The notes under the pieces were generated by a model. It saw only the letters and a list, made by a program, of their open reading frames with translations, had not been told where the DNA came from and did no database searches. Source: Buchnera aphidicola (Chaetosiphella stipae setosa) (GTDB lineage Bacteria > Pseudomonadota > Gammaproteobacteria > Enterobacterales > Enterobacteriaceae). From it: DNA of 64,000 nt. The DNA is taken from positions 145,345 to 209,344 of the forward strand of contig NZ_OZ060394.1 in NCBI RefSeq assembly GCF_964059095.1, read 5' to 3'. The translations under genes were made by a program, and so were the position numbers. Shown piece by piece: positions 49,301-57,884 of this stretch (its first letter is position 1; every line of letters begins with the position of its first letter).

Positions 49301-49753
49301 ATGCATTTTTCAAATGATTTTTTAAAATTTATTCCTCATCGCAAACCATTTTTATTTGTTGATCAAATTTTAGAATTTAAAAAAAATGAATTTTTATTTT
49401 CTAAGTTTAAAGTTCGTTCAGAAGAATCTTTTTTTTTAGGACATTTTCCTAAAAATCCAATTTTTCCTGGAATATTTATTTTAGAATCAATGATGCAATC
49501 AGCTGGAATTTTAATTGGAATGAATGATAAAAAATTACTCATGAAACAAAGAAAAAATTATGTTACATATATAAAACATGCTAAATTTTATCATCCTATT
49601 TTTCCTAATTCTAGTATGTATATTAAAGTTTTTTTATTGAATCAAATAAAAGGTTTTTTTAAATTTCAAGGATATTCTTTTGTTAATAAAATTTTGGTTT
49701 GTCAAGCAATGATTACAATTTATGTAGAAGAAATTTTTTGTAAAAAAATTTAG
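49301..49753 (+). CDS. fabZ: 3-hydroxyacyl-ACP dehydratase FabZ
   Basis: Dehydrates 3-hydroxyacyl-ACP in fatty acid elongation. Hot-dog fold motifs are FIPHRKPFLFVD, the catalytic His in FLGHFPKNPIFPG and the catalytic Glu in FILESMMQSAG. The start at 49301 gives 150 residues, equal to E. coli (151); an in-frame ATG at 49256 would add 15 residues but lies in the terminator stem of bamA. No strong Shine-Dalgarno is seen before 49301, so the start is somewhat open. In E. coli it sits with lpxD, lpxA and lpxB, which are absent here, pointing to loss of lipid A synthesis with fatty acid synthesis kept. Confidence 0.92.
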   Translation: MHFSNDFLKFIPHRKPFLFVDQILEFKKNEFLFSKFKVRSEESFFLGHFPKNPIFPGIFILESMMQSAGILIGMNDKKLLMKQRKNYVTYIKHAKFYHPIFPNSSMYIKVFLLNQIKGFFKFQGYSFVNKILVCQAMITIYVEEIFCKKI

Positions 49754-49798
49754 AAATTTCATAAAAAATATTTTTAATTTGGAATATTTAATAATTTA

Positions 49799-52700
49799 AT
49801 GTTAAAAAAACCTTCATTTATACATTTAAGAGTTCATAGTGATTACTCTATTTTAGATGGTTTATCTAAACCAGAAGAAATTGTCAAAAGATCTATTTTG
49901 TATAATATGCCATCTGTAGGAATTACAGATTTTACAAATTTATATGGTGTAATTAAGTTTTATAAGTATGCACATAAAAATGGAATTAAACCTATTATTG
50001 GATCAGATTTTAATATTTTATCGGAAGATGGATTTTTAGATGAAATAACTGTTCTAGCGTATAATAATATCGGTTATGAGAATCTTAAATTATTAATTTC
50101 ACGAGCTTATAAAAGAAATTATAATAGTTTAAAAGATGTATATATTAAAAAAAAATGGTTAATAGAATACTATAATGGTTTAATAATACTGTCAGGAGGA
50201 ATTGATGGAAGTATTGGAAGATTTATTTTAAATAAAAGTAATAATTTTTTAAAGAATGATTTAAATTTTTATCAAAAATATTTTAATCGGTTTTATTATT
50301 TAGAAATATCTCGTTTAGGTCGTGTAAATGAAGAAGAATATATCGAAAATATTTTAGATATTTCTGTGAAAAATAAAATTCCAGTAGTAGCAACAAATAA
50401 TATAAGATTCTTAAAAAGACAAGATTTTTATTCTCATATAATTAGAATTTCTATTCATCATGGTATATCAATTAATCAGGCTAAAAAGACTTTTTTAAAA
50501 TATAATAAAAATCAATTTTTTAAATCCGAAGAAAAAATGAAAAAACTGTTTCAGGATATTCCAGAAGCTTTATTTCATTCAGTTGAAATTGCTAAAAGAT
50601 GCAATGTATACATTTCTTTTGGAAAATATTTTCTTCCAAAATTTTTTACAGGAAAAATGAGTGCGGAAAATTTTTTAATTAAAAAATCATTTCAAGGTTT
50701 AAAAAAACGATTAAGAAGCAAACTTTTTAAAAAAAGTAAATATTTTTTTTTCAAAAATTTATATGAGAAAAGATTAAAAACAGAATTAAAAGTAATTAAT
50801 AAAATGGGATTTCCTGGGTATTTTTTAGTTGTTATGGAATTTATTAAATGGGCTAAAAAAAAAGAAATACCGGTTGGTCCAGGAAGAGGTTCTGGAGCAG
50901 GATCTTTAGTTGCGTATTCTTTAAAAATTACTGAAGTAGATCCAATTGAATTTGATTTACTATTTGAAAGGTTTCTTAATTCAGAAAGAATTTCTATGCC
51001 TGATTTTGATGTTGATTTTTGTATGAACAAAAGAGATTTAGTGATTAATCATGTGTCAGATTTTTATGGTAAAGATTTTGTATCTCAAATCATTACTTTT
51101 GGAACAATGACAGCCAAAGCTGTTATACGTGATGTAGGAAGGGCATTAGGATATCCATATGGTTTTTTAAATAGAATTTCAAAGATGGTTCCTTTAGATC
51201 CAGGAATTACTTTAAAACAAGCTATTTCTGTTTCTTCTGAATTATATTCTTTGTATACAAATGATAATGAAGTTAAAGAGCTTATTGATTCTACTGCTAG
51301 ATTAGAAGGTGTAATTAGAAATGTTGGAAAACATGCTGGAGGAGTAGTGATTTCTCCTGATAAAATTACAAATTTTTCACCTGTATATTATGATAATTTA
51401 GAAAAAAAAAATTCTGTTACACAATTTGATAAAAATGATATTGAAGATATTGGTTTAGTAAAATTTGATTTTTTAGGTTTAAAAACTTTGACTGTAATTG
51501 ATTATACAATAAAAATGATTAATAAATCTTTTTTTAAAAAATTTAATGGAAAATTTTCTTTAGAAAAGATTTCTTTAAATGATAAAAAAAGTTTTTTTAT
51601 GTTAAAAAATGCTAATACAACTGCTGTTTTTCAGTTAGAATCATATGGAATTAAAGATTTAATATTACGATTAAAACCTGATTCTTTTGATGAAATTGTT
51701 GCGTTAGTTGCTTTATTTCGACCTGGTCCTTTGCAATCTGGTATGGTTGATAATTTTATTAATAGAAAGTTTGGAAAAGAGAAAATTTACTATCCTGATA
51801 AAAGATGGCAACATAAATTATTAAAACCTATTTTAAAATCTACTTATGGAGTAATTTTATATCAAGAGCAAGTTATGAAAATTGCTCAGGTATTATCTAA
51901 CTATACATTAGGTGAAGCTGATTTATTAAGACGCGTTATTAGTAAAAAAAATTATCAGGAAATGTCTACTCATCGTGAAAGATTTGTTTCAGGAGCTAAA
52001 AAAAATAATATTTCACAAGAATTATCTAGCAAAATATTTGATTTATTAGAGAAATTTGCTGGATATGGTTTTAATAAATCTCATTCTGTTGCGTATGCTT
52101 TGATTTCATATCAAACTCTTTGGTTAAAATCAAATTATTCTGCTGAGTTTATGGCTTCAGCGATGACTATGGATATGAAATATTCTACTAAAATAATGAT
52201 TTTAATTAATGAAGCTAAAAAAATTAATTTAAAAGTTTCTATTCCAAATATTAATATTAGTAAAAATAATTTTTTTGTTAATTATCATCAGGAAATTGTT
52301 TTTGGTTTAGGTGCTATTAAAGGAATTGGAGAAAGTACTATTGATAAAATACTTTTTGAACGAAAAAAAAATGGTTTGTTTAAAGATATTTTTGATTTAT
52401 GTTTACGAGTTGGCGCTAAAGTTATTACAAAGAAGATTTTAGAAAAATTAATTTTTTCTGGTGCGTGTGATTGTTTTCATAAAAAAAGAATAGAATTATA
52501 TTATTTAGTTCCATATATTATTAAATATTCTCTTCAACAATGCAATTTTTTATTATCTAAACAATCAGATTTTTTTTCAAAAAAAAATTCCAAAAATTTT
52601 ATAAAACATAAAAAAGATTTTATTTTTAATCCTTCTTGGTCAAATAAAATTGAATTAGATCATGAAAAAGATATTTTAGGATTTTATTTATCAAAAAATC

Positions 52701-53290
52701 CCTTTATATATTATATAGATGAAGTAAAAAATTATATTAATTTAGTTTATTTAAAAGACGTTTCTATTTTACAAAAAAAAAAAAATATTGATATTTCTGG
52801 AATAATCTTAAATATTAGATTTTTTTTAACTAAGAATAAAAATAAAATAGCAATAATAAATTTAGATGATGGAACAAAAAATTTAGAAGTAATTTTGTTT
52901 TCAAAAATATTATCAAAATCAAAGTCTGTTTTAAAAAAAAATAATTTAATAGTTGTTAATGGATTTATTAAAAAAAATTTATATAGAGATACTTATGGAG
53001 TTATTGCTAATCAAATTAATCATTTATATTCGATAAGAAAAAAAAATTTATTACACATACAAGCGATATTAAAAAATAATTTAGATAATCAAAAAAAAGT
53101 TATTCAGAGCTTACGAGAGTATCTTTCTTATTTTCTTAAAGGAAAAACAATTTTAAGTATTTTGATTGAATTTAATATGAATAATAAAACAGAATGCATT
53201 CAAAAATTAAAAGTTTTTCCTTCAGATAATTTATTATATTTTTTAAATTCATTCCCTTTTTTTAAAAAAGTAAAAAAGATTTTTTTGTAG
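49799..53290 (+). CDS. dnaE: DNA polymerase III alpha subunit
   Basis: Replicative polymerase. The N-terminal PHP domain starts HLRVHSDYSILDG; the palm carries GPGRGSGAGSLVAYSL and the catalytic aspartates in MPDFDVDFC; later NVGKHAGGVVIS, VALFRPGPLQSGMVD, YQEQVMKIAQ and GYGFNKSHSVAYA match. A drifted HhH and OB region makes up the C-terminus. It is 1163 aa (E. coli 1160). It follows fabZ by 45 bp and is convergent with proS, 8 bp apart. dnaQ for the proofreading subunit is also in the window. Confidence 0.97.
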   Translation: MLKKPSFIHLRVHSDYSILDGLSKPEEIVKRSILYNMPSVGITDFTNLYGVIKFYKYAHKNGIKPIIGSDFNILSEDGFLDEITVLAYNNIGYENLKLLISRAYKRNYNSLKDVYIKKKWLIEYYNGLIILSGGIDGSIGRFILNKSNNFLKNDLNFYQKYFNRFYYLEISRLGRVNEEEYIENILDISVKNKIPVVATNNIRFLKRQDFYSHIIRISIHHGISINQAKKTFLKYNKNQFFKSEEKMKKLFQDIPEALFHSVEIAKRCNVYISFGKYFLPKFFTGKMSAENFLIKKSFQGLKKRLRSKLFKKSKYFFFKNLYEKRLKTELKVINKMGFPGYFLVVMEFIKWAKKKEIPVGPGRGSGAGSLVAYSLKITEVDPIEFDLLFERFLNSERISMPDFDVDFCMNKRDLVINHVSDFYGKDFVSQIITFGTMTAKAVIRDVGRALGYPYGFLNRISKMVPLDPGITLKQAISVSSELYSLYTNDNEVKELIDSTARLEGVIRNVGKHAGGVVISPDKITNFSPVYYDNLEKKNSVTQFDKNDIEDIGLVKFDFLGLKTLTVIDYTIKMINKSFFKKFNGKFSLEKISLNDKKSFFMLKNANTTAVFQLESYGIKDLILRLKPDSFDEIVALVALFRPGPLQSGMVDNFINRKFGKEKIYYPDKRWQHKLLKPILKSTYGVILYQEQVMKIAQVLSNYTLGEADLLRRVISKKNYQEMSTHRERFVSGAKKNNISQELSSKIFDLLEKFAGYGFNKSHSVAYALISYQTLWLKSNYSAEFMASAMTMDMKYSTKIMILINEAKKINLKVSIPNINISKNNFFVNYHQEIVFGLGAIKGIGESTIDKILFERKKNGLFKDIFDLCLRVGAKVITKKILEKLIFSGACDCFHKKRIELYYLVPYIIKYSLQQCNFLLSKQSDFFSKKNSKNFIKHKKDFIFNPSWSNKIELDHEKDILGFYLSKNPFIYYIDEVKNYINLVYLKDVSILQKKKNIDISGIILNIRFFLTKNKNKIAIINLDDGTKNLEVILFSKILSKSKSVLKKNNLIVVNGFIKKNLYRDTYGVIANQINHLYSIRKKNLLHIQAILKNNLDNQKKVIQSLREYLSYFLKGKTILSILIEFNMNNKTECIQKLKVFPSDNLLYFLNSFPFFKKVKKIFL

Positions 53291-53298
53291 TTTGTTAT

Positions 53299-54486
53299 TT
53301 AAAAAATTTTAATTTTTTTTAAAATTATATAAGAAATTTTTTTTATCTTAATCATTTTTTTAATGCTATTTTTTCTGTTTTGTAATTCTACGCATTGATT
53401 CAGTAAAGTTTTTTTACTAATGATAATTTTATAAGGAATTCCGAGAAGATCTGTTTCTGTGAACATTATTCCAGGTTGATTTTTTGTATTGTAAAATAAA
53501 ACATCGATATTATTTTTTATTAATTTTTTATATATTTTTTTAGAAGTTTTTTTAACTAAAATGTCTTTTTGAAAATTAATTGGAATAATAGAAACGTGAA
53601 AAGGAGCTATTTGCATAGGCCAAATAATTCCTTTTTCATCACAATTATTTTCAATAATTGCTCCTATTAATCTTGTAACTCCAATTCCATAACATCCCAT
53701 TTCTAATGTTTTTTTTTGTTTTTTTTTATTATAAACAAATAAATCAAATAATTTTGAGTAAGTTTTGTTTAATTGAAATATATGTGCTATTTCTATGCTT
53801 TTTTTTTGTTTATTTTTTGAGTGATTTTTTTGATTGTTTTTTTTATATTGAACATGAAATTCATGTGATATGCTTCCTCCTATAATTCCGTTTTTAGCTG
53901 GTTTTATTTTTACATTTAAGTTCATAGAATTGAATATTTTTATGTATGCTGCATATATTTTAAAATAGGTTTTTTGAAGAGATTTTTTATTTATATGAAA
54001 AGAATAAGCGTCTTTCATGATAAATTCTCGTGCTCTTAAAATTCCAGATCTTGGTCGAATTTCATCTCGAAATTTTGTTTGAATTTGATATAAAATTATT
54101 GGTAATTCTTTATAAGATTTTATTTTATTTTTAATTAAAGTAGTAATAATTTCTTCATGTGTTGGTGATAAAATAAATATTTTATTATTTCTATCTTTTG
54201 TTTTAAATAATTCATTCCCATACAATTTTATTCTTTTGCTTGTTTTGAAGAATTTAGAAGATTGTAAAATTGGCATATTTATTTCAATTACATTATTTTT
54301 TTTCATTTCTGTATGAATTATTTTTTTTACTTTATTTAAGACTCGTATACCATTTGGTAACCATGTATATATTCCAGAAGAAATTTTTTCAATCATTCCT
54401 GCTCTAATCATTAATTGATGACTAATATTTTTTGTATTTTTTGGGAATTCTTTTTTTGTAAAAAGAATATAATTTTTTTTTTTCAT
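53299..54486 (-). CDS. proS: prolyl-tRNA synthetase without the editing insertion
   Basis: Charges tRNA-Pro. Class II motifs are present: motif 1 near residues 35-75, motif 2 in FRDEIRPRSGILRAREF, and motif 3 in GCYGIGVTRLIGAI, plus a C-terminal anticodon-binding domain. The protein is only 395 aa compared with 572 in E. coli. The gap is precise: SISHEFHVQ, which precedes the editing (INS) domain in E. coli, is followed after a short Lys/Asn/Gln linker by IEIAHIFQLNKTYS, which comes right after that domain. The roughly 170-residue domain that hydrolyses Ala-tRNA-Pro is thus missing. Confidence 0.95.
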   Translation of the reverse strand: MKKKNYILFTKKEFPKNTKNISHQLMIRAGMIEKISSGIYTWLPNGIRVLNKVKKIIHTEMKKNNVIEINMPILQSSKFFKTSKRIKLYGNELFKTKDRNNKIFILSPTHEEIITTLIKNKIKSYKELPIILYQIQTKFRDEIRPRSGILRAREFIMKDAYSFHINKKSLQKTYFKIYAAYIKIFNSMNLNVKIKPAKNGIIGGSISHEFHVQYKKNNQKNHSKNKQKKSIEIAHIFQLNKTYSKLFDLFVYNKKKQKKTLEMGCYGIGVTRLIGAIIENNCDEKGIIWPMQIAPFHVSIIPINFQKDILVKKTSKKIYKKLIKNNIDVLFYNTKNQPGIMFTETDLLGIPYKIIISKKTLLNQCVELQNRKNSIKKMIKIKKISYIILKKIKIF

Positions 54487-54674
54487 TTTTTTATTGTTTC
54501 ATGTTTTAATTTTTAAGAATAATTGCTTATTTTTTTAATAAAAGTAATTTTTAAAATTTTATTTTTTAGAATTTTTTTATGCTTATATTAAAATCATTGT
54601 ATATTATAAATATTTATATTTAAAAAAATATTTTTTTGTAAGATTTTTTATATTTTTTTATAAAAGGATTTTTC

Positions 54675-55814
54675 ATGTCAAATTATGAAGATAAAACAGA
54701 AGCACCTACAAAGACAAAAATTAAAAAAGCAAAAAAATATGGAATGAATTTTTATTCAAAAAAATTAAATTCTTTATTTTTACTTTTTATTTTTTTGATG
54801 GTTTGTTTTTTTTTTAAATATATTTTTTTTTCATGTTTAATAAATATTTTTCGTTTTAGTTTAATTTTTGATAAAAAAATTGTTGAAGATAATTTTCAAG
54901 AAATTATTTGTATTTTTTTGTATTGTTGTCAACAATCTTTTATTGTATTGTTTATCATATTTTTTTTTCTTGTTTTATCAACTTTTTTTTCTCCCATGTT
55001 ATCTAAGAATTTTTCTTATAATATAAAAGCTATAAATTTTGATATTCAGCGTTTAAATATATTTTTAGGAATAAAAAAAAATTTTTCTTATGTAATTTTT
55101 TTAAAATTTTTTAAAATATTATTCACAACAATGATTTTATTTTTATTTTTAACAATTTATTTTTCAAGAAATCTTGTAAAAATTTTTTCTTTAATTTATA
55201 AAAAATTTTTTATTTCTTTTTCAGAAGGAATAAAAATAATTTTTGAAATACACTTGTTCTTTTTAATATTTTGTATTCCAATAATTTTTTTAGATATTTT
55301 TTTAAAAAATTATTTATATTATAAAAAATTAAAAATGAGTCATCAAGAGTTGAAAGAAGAATTTAAAAGTATCGAAGGAAATCCTCAAATAAAGTTAAAA
55401 ATTCGTGAAAAAATGAAGTTTTTAATAAAACAAAAAAATATTTTAGAAATTCAAAAAGCAGATATAATTATTACTAAAGATAGAAAATATGCAATTGTTT
55501 TAAAGTATAATGAAAATAATATGATAGCTCCTAAAATAATTTTTAAAGGATCAAAGTATTTATTTCAAAAAATTTTAAAATTAGGAGAAGAATATCAAAT
55601 ATTTTGTGTTAATTTTCCTTTTTTAGCAAAAGTTTTATATAAAAAAGGAAAAATTGGAAAATATATTCCACGTGAATTATATGAATCAGTTGCAGATGTT
55701 TTCGCATGGTTATGGAAATTAAAAAAATGGAAGAAAGAAGGAGGGAAATATCCACAATTTCAAAAAAAAATATATAAATTATCCAACATTAATATTTCAG
55801 GAAAAAATAAATAA
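54675..55814 (+). CDS. flhB: flagellar export protein FlhB lacking the NPTH cleavage motif
   Basis: Inner-membrane component of the flagellar type III export gate. The DKTEAPT start, four predicted membrane segments (about residues 28-50, 80-105, 140-165 and 185-210) and the cytoplasmic domain with MSHQELKEEFKSIEGNPQIK are as in E. coli. Where E. coli has ADVIVNNPTHYSVAL, this protein has ADIIITKDRKYAIVL, so the autocleaved NPTH is KDRK (residues 268-271). It is 379 aa (E. coli 382). AAGGA precedes the ATG. Its stop overlaps the flhA start by one base. Buchnera keep hook-basal bodies without filaments. Confidence 0.95.
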   Translation: MSNYEDKTEAPTKTKIKKAKKYGMNFYSKKLNSLFLLFIFLMVCFFFKYIFFSCLINIFRFSLIFDKKIVEDNFQEIICIFLYCCQQSFIVLFIIFFFLVLSTFFSPMLSKNFSYNIKAINFDIQRLNIFLGIKKNFSYVIFLKFFKILFTTMILFLFLTIYFSRNLVKIFSLIYKKFFISFSEGIKIIFEIHLFFLIFCIPIIFLDIFLKNYLYYKKLKMSHQELKEEFKSIEGNPQIKLKIREKMKFLIKQKNILEIQKADIIITKDRKYAIVLKYNENNMIAPKIIFKGSKYLFQKILKLGEEYQIFCVNFPFLAKVLYKKGKIGKYIPRELYESVADVFAWLWKLKKWKKEGGKYPQFQKKIYKLSNINISGKNK

Positions 55815-57880
55815 TGCATAGTTTTTTTTCTTTATTAAATTTTTTTAAAAAAAATCAGAATTTACAGATAAAAAAATTATTAAGTCCGATTTTAATTTTA
55901 ATGATTTTATCTATGATGATTGTTCCTTTAAGTCCTTTTGTTCTGGATGTATTTTTTACTTTTAACATTTTTTTATCTATTTTAATTCTTGTAATAACTA
56001 TGTTTACAAAAAGAATTTTAGATTTTACTGTTTTTCCAACAATTTTATTGTTAACTACTTTATTACGATTGTCTTTGAATATTGCTTCTGTAAGAGCTAT
56101 TTTATTATATGGTCATCAAGGAGAAAATTCTGCAGGTCAAGTAATAGATTCTTTTGGACATTTTCTTGTTGGAGAAAACTTAATAATTGGAATAGTTATT
56201 TTTATTATTTTAATAATAATAAATTATATTGTAATTACAAAAGGAGCAGGAAGAATAGCTGAAGTTGGAGCGCGATTTGTGTTAGATGGTATGCCTGGAA
56301 AGCAAATGTCTATTGATTCTGATTTAAATGCAGGATTGATTCAAGAAAAAGAAGCTAAGCAAAGAAGATTAGAAATATCAAAAGAAGCTAATTTTTATGG
56401 AGCAATGGATGGTGCAAGTAAATTTATTAGGGGAGATGCCATTGCTAGTATTTTAATAATGTTAGTTAATATATTTGGTGGTTTATTTATTGGTTTTTTT
56501 CAACATAATATGAGTATCTTTGAAGCGTCACAAAGATATACTTTATTAACTATAGGAGATGGTCTAGTAGCACAAATTCCAGCTTTAGTTATCTCAACTG
56601 CTGCAGGAGTGATGATTACACGAGTTGAGACTAATAAAAATGTCAGTAATCAAATTCTTGATCAGTTATTTTCAAAAAATGATATTTTTATTTTAAGCGG
56701 GATAATAATTGGAATTTTGGGTTTAATGCCTGGTATGCCTAATTTTATTTTTTTATTATTTATAATATCTTTATTTTTTATTAAATTTTTTTATCAAAAT
56801 AAAAATAAAGTTTTATTAAAAAATGATTTGTTAAAAAATAATAAAATGAATTTTGATATTTCTTGGAAAGATGTTCCATTAGAAGATTATATTTTAATTT
56901 GTTTCAGTACTGAGTTAATGAATTTAATGTATAGAAATAATAAAGAGGATTTATTAAAAAAAATTTTTTATATTCGAAAAAAATATGCTCATGAATTTGG
57001 TTTTTTACCTCCTCAAGTGAATATTAAAAGTAATAAAAATTTATTAAAACATCAATATAAAATTTTTTTGAAAGGCGTAGAAAGTGGTTCAGGAGAAGTT
57101 TTTTTAAAAAAATATCTTGCAATTAATTCTAATTTTTCAAAAGAAAAGTTATCTGAAGAGGAAGTTTCTGATCCTGTATTTAATTTTCAAGCTTTTTGGA
57201 TTACAAAAGATTTAAAAGATTATGCAATAAGAAAAAAATATACAGTGATAGATTCTCAAACTATTATAATGACTCATTTAGATAATTTAATATCTAAAAA
57301 TATTAGTGAATTTTTTGGTCGTCAAGAAACTCAAGAATTATTAAATAAAGTCAATTTAAAATTTCCAAAGTTAACAGAGGGTTTGATTCCTGATACATGT
57401 ACATTAACTACTTTAAATAAAGTTTTGCAAAATCTGTTATTGGAAGGAATTCCAATCAAAGATATACGAACTATTTTAGAAACATTAATAGAAAATTCTT
57501 CTTTACAAAATAACATTGATGATTTAACAAATATTATTCGTATTTCTTTAGGAAAATATATTGTTCAAAAATTTTATGCAAATTCTAATAATATTTTTGC
57601 TATAGGATTATCTTCTGAAATAGAGAGTTTTTTGTTAACAGCTTTAAAAAAAAAATTAGTACTTAATGTTGATTTTTTAAAAATTTTTTTTAAAAAAACA
57701 CAGAAAGCAATAGAAAATCAAGATTCTATTAATGCTCCTAAAGTAATTATTGTACATCCAGTTTTAAGATATTTTGTATTTCGTTTGTTGAAACCTCATT
57801 TTTCTCATATTTCTGTTTTATCTCATTTAGAAATTCCAAATAATAAAAAAGTTATTTTAAAAAATTTAATTGATTTTTAA
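55814..57880 (+). CDS. flhA: flagellar export protein FlhA
   Basis: Largest membrane protein of the flagellar type III export gate, using the proton gradient for export. The N-terminal half has about eight hydrophobic segments with the FHIPEP-family stretches TKGAGRIAEVGARFVLDGMPGKQ (in parts) and DSDLNAGLI; the cytoplasmic domain has RDIRTILETL-like DIRTILETLIE. It is 688 aa (E. coli 692), so full length. The first base of its ATG is the last base of the flhB stop, so the pair is translationally coupled. No other flagellar gene is in the window. Confidence 0.97.
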   Translation: MHSFFSLLNFFKKNQNLQIKKLLSPILILMILSMMIVPLSPFVLDVFFTFNIFLSILILVITMFTKRILDFTVFPTILLLTTLLRLSLNIASVRAILLYGHQGENSAGQVIDSFGHFLVGENLIIGIVIFIILIIINYIVITKGAGRIAEVGARFVLDGMPGKQMSIDSDLNAGLIQEKEAKQRRLEISKEANFYGAMDGASKFIRGDAIASILIMLVNIFGGLFIGFFQHNMSIFEASQRYTLLTIGDGLVAQIPALVISTAAGVMITRVETNKNVSNQILDQLFSKNDIFILSGIIIGILGLMPGMPNFIFLLFIISLFFIKFFYQNKNKVLLKNDLLKNNKMNFDISWKDVPLEDYILICFSTELMNLMYRNNKEDLLKKIFYIRKKYAHEFGFLPPQVNIKSNKNLLKHQYKIFLKGVESGSGEVFLKKYLAINSNFSKEKLSEEEVSDPVFNFQAFWITKDLKDYAIRKKYTVIDSQTIIMTHLDNLISKNISEFFGRQETQELLNKVNLKFPKLTEGLIPDTCTLTTLNKVLQNLLLEGIPIKDIRTILETLIENSSLQNNIDDLTNIIRISLGKYIVQKFYANSNNIFAIGLSSEIESFLLTALKKKLVLNVDFLKIFFKKTQKAIENQDSINAPKVIIVHPVLRYFVFRLLKPHFSHISVLSHLEIPNNKKVILKNLIDF

Positions 57881-57884
57881 TTTT

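Noticed and set aside
54675-57880. flhB-flhA as a new type III secretion system
   Set aside because: Both are clear flagellar orthologues in E. coli order; only the cleavage-site loss in FlhB is unusual.
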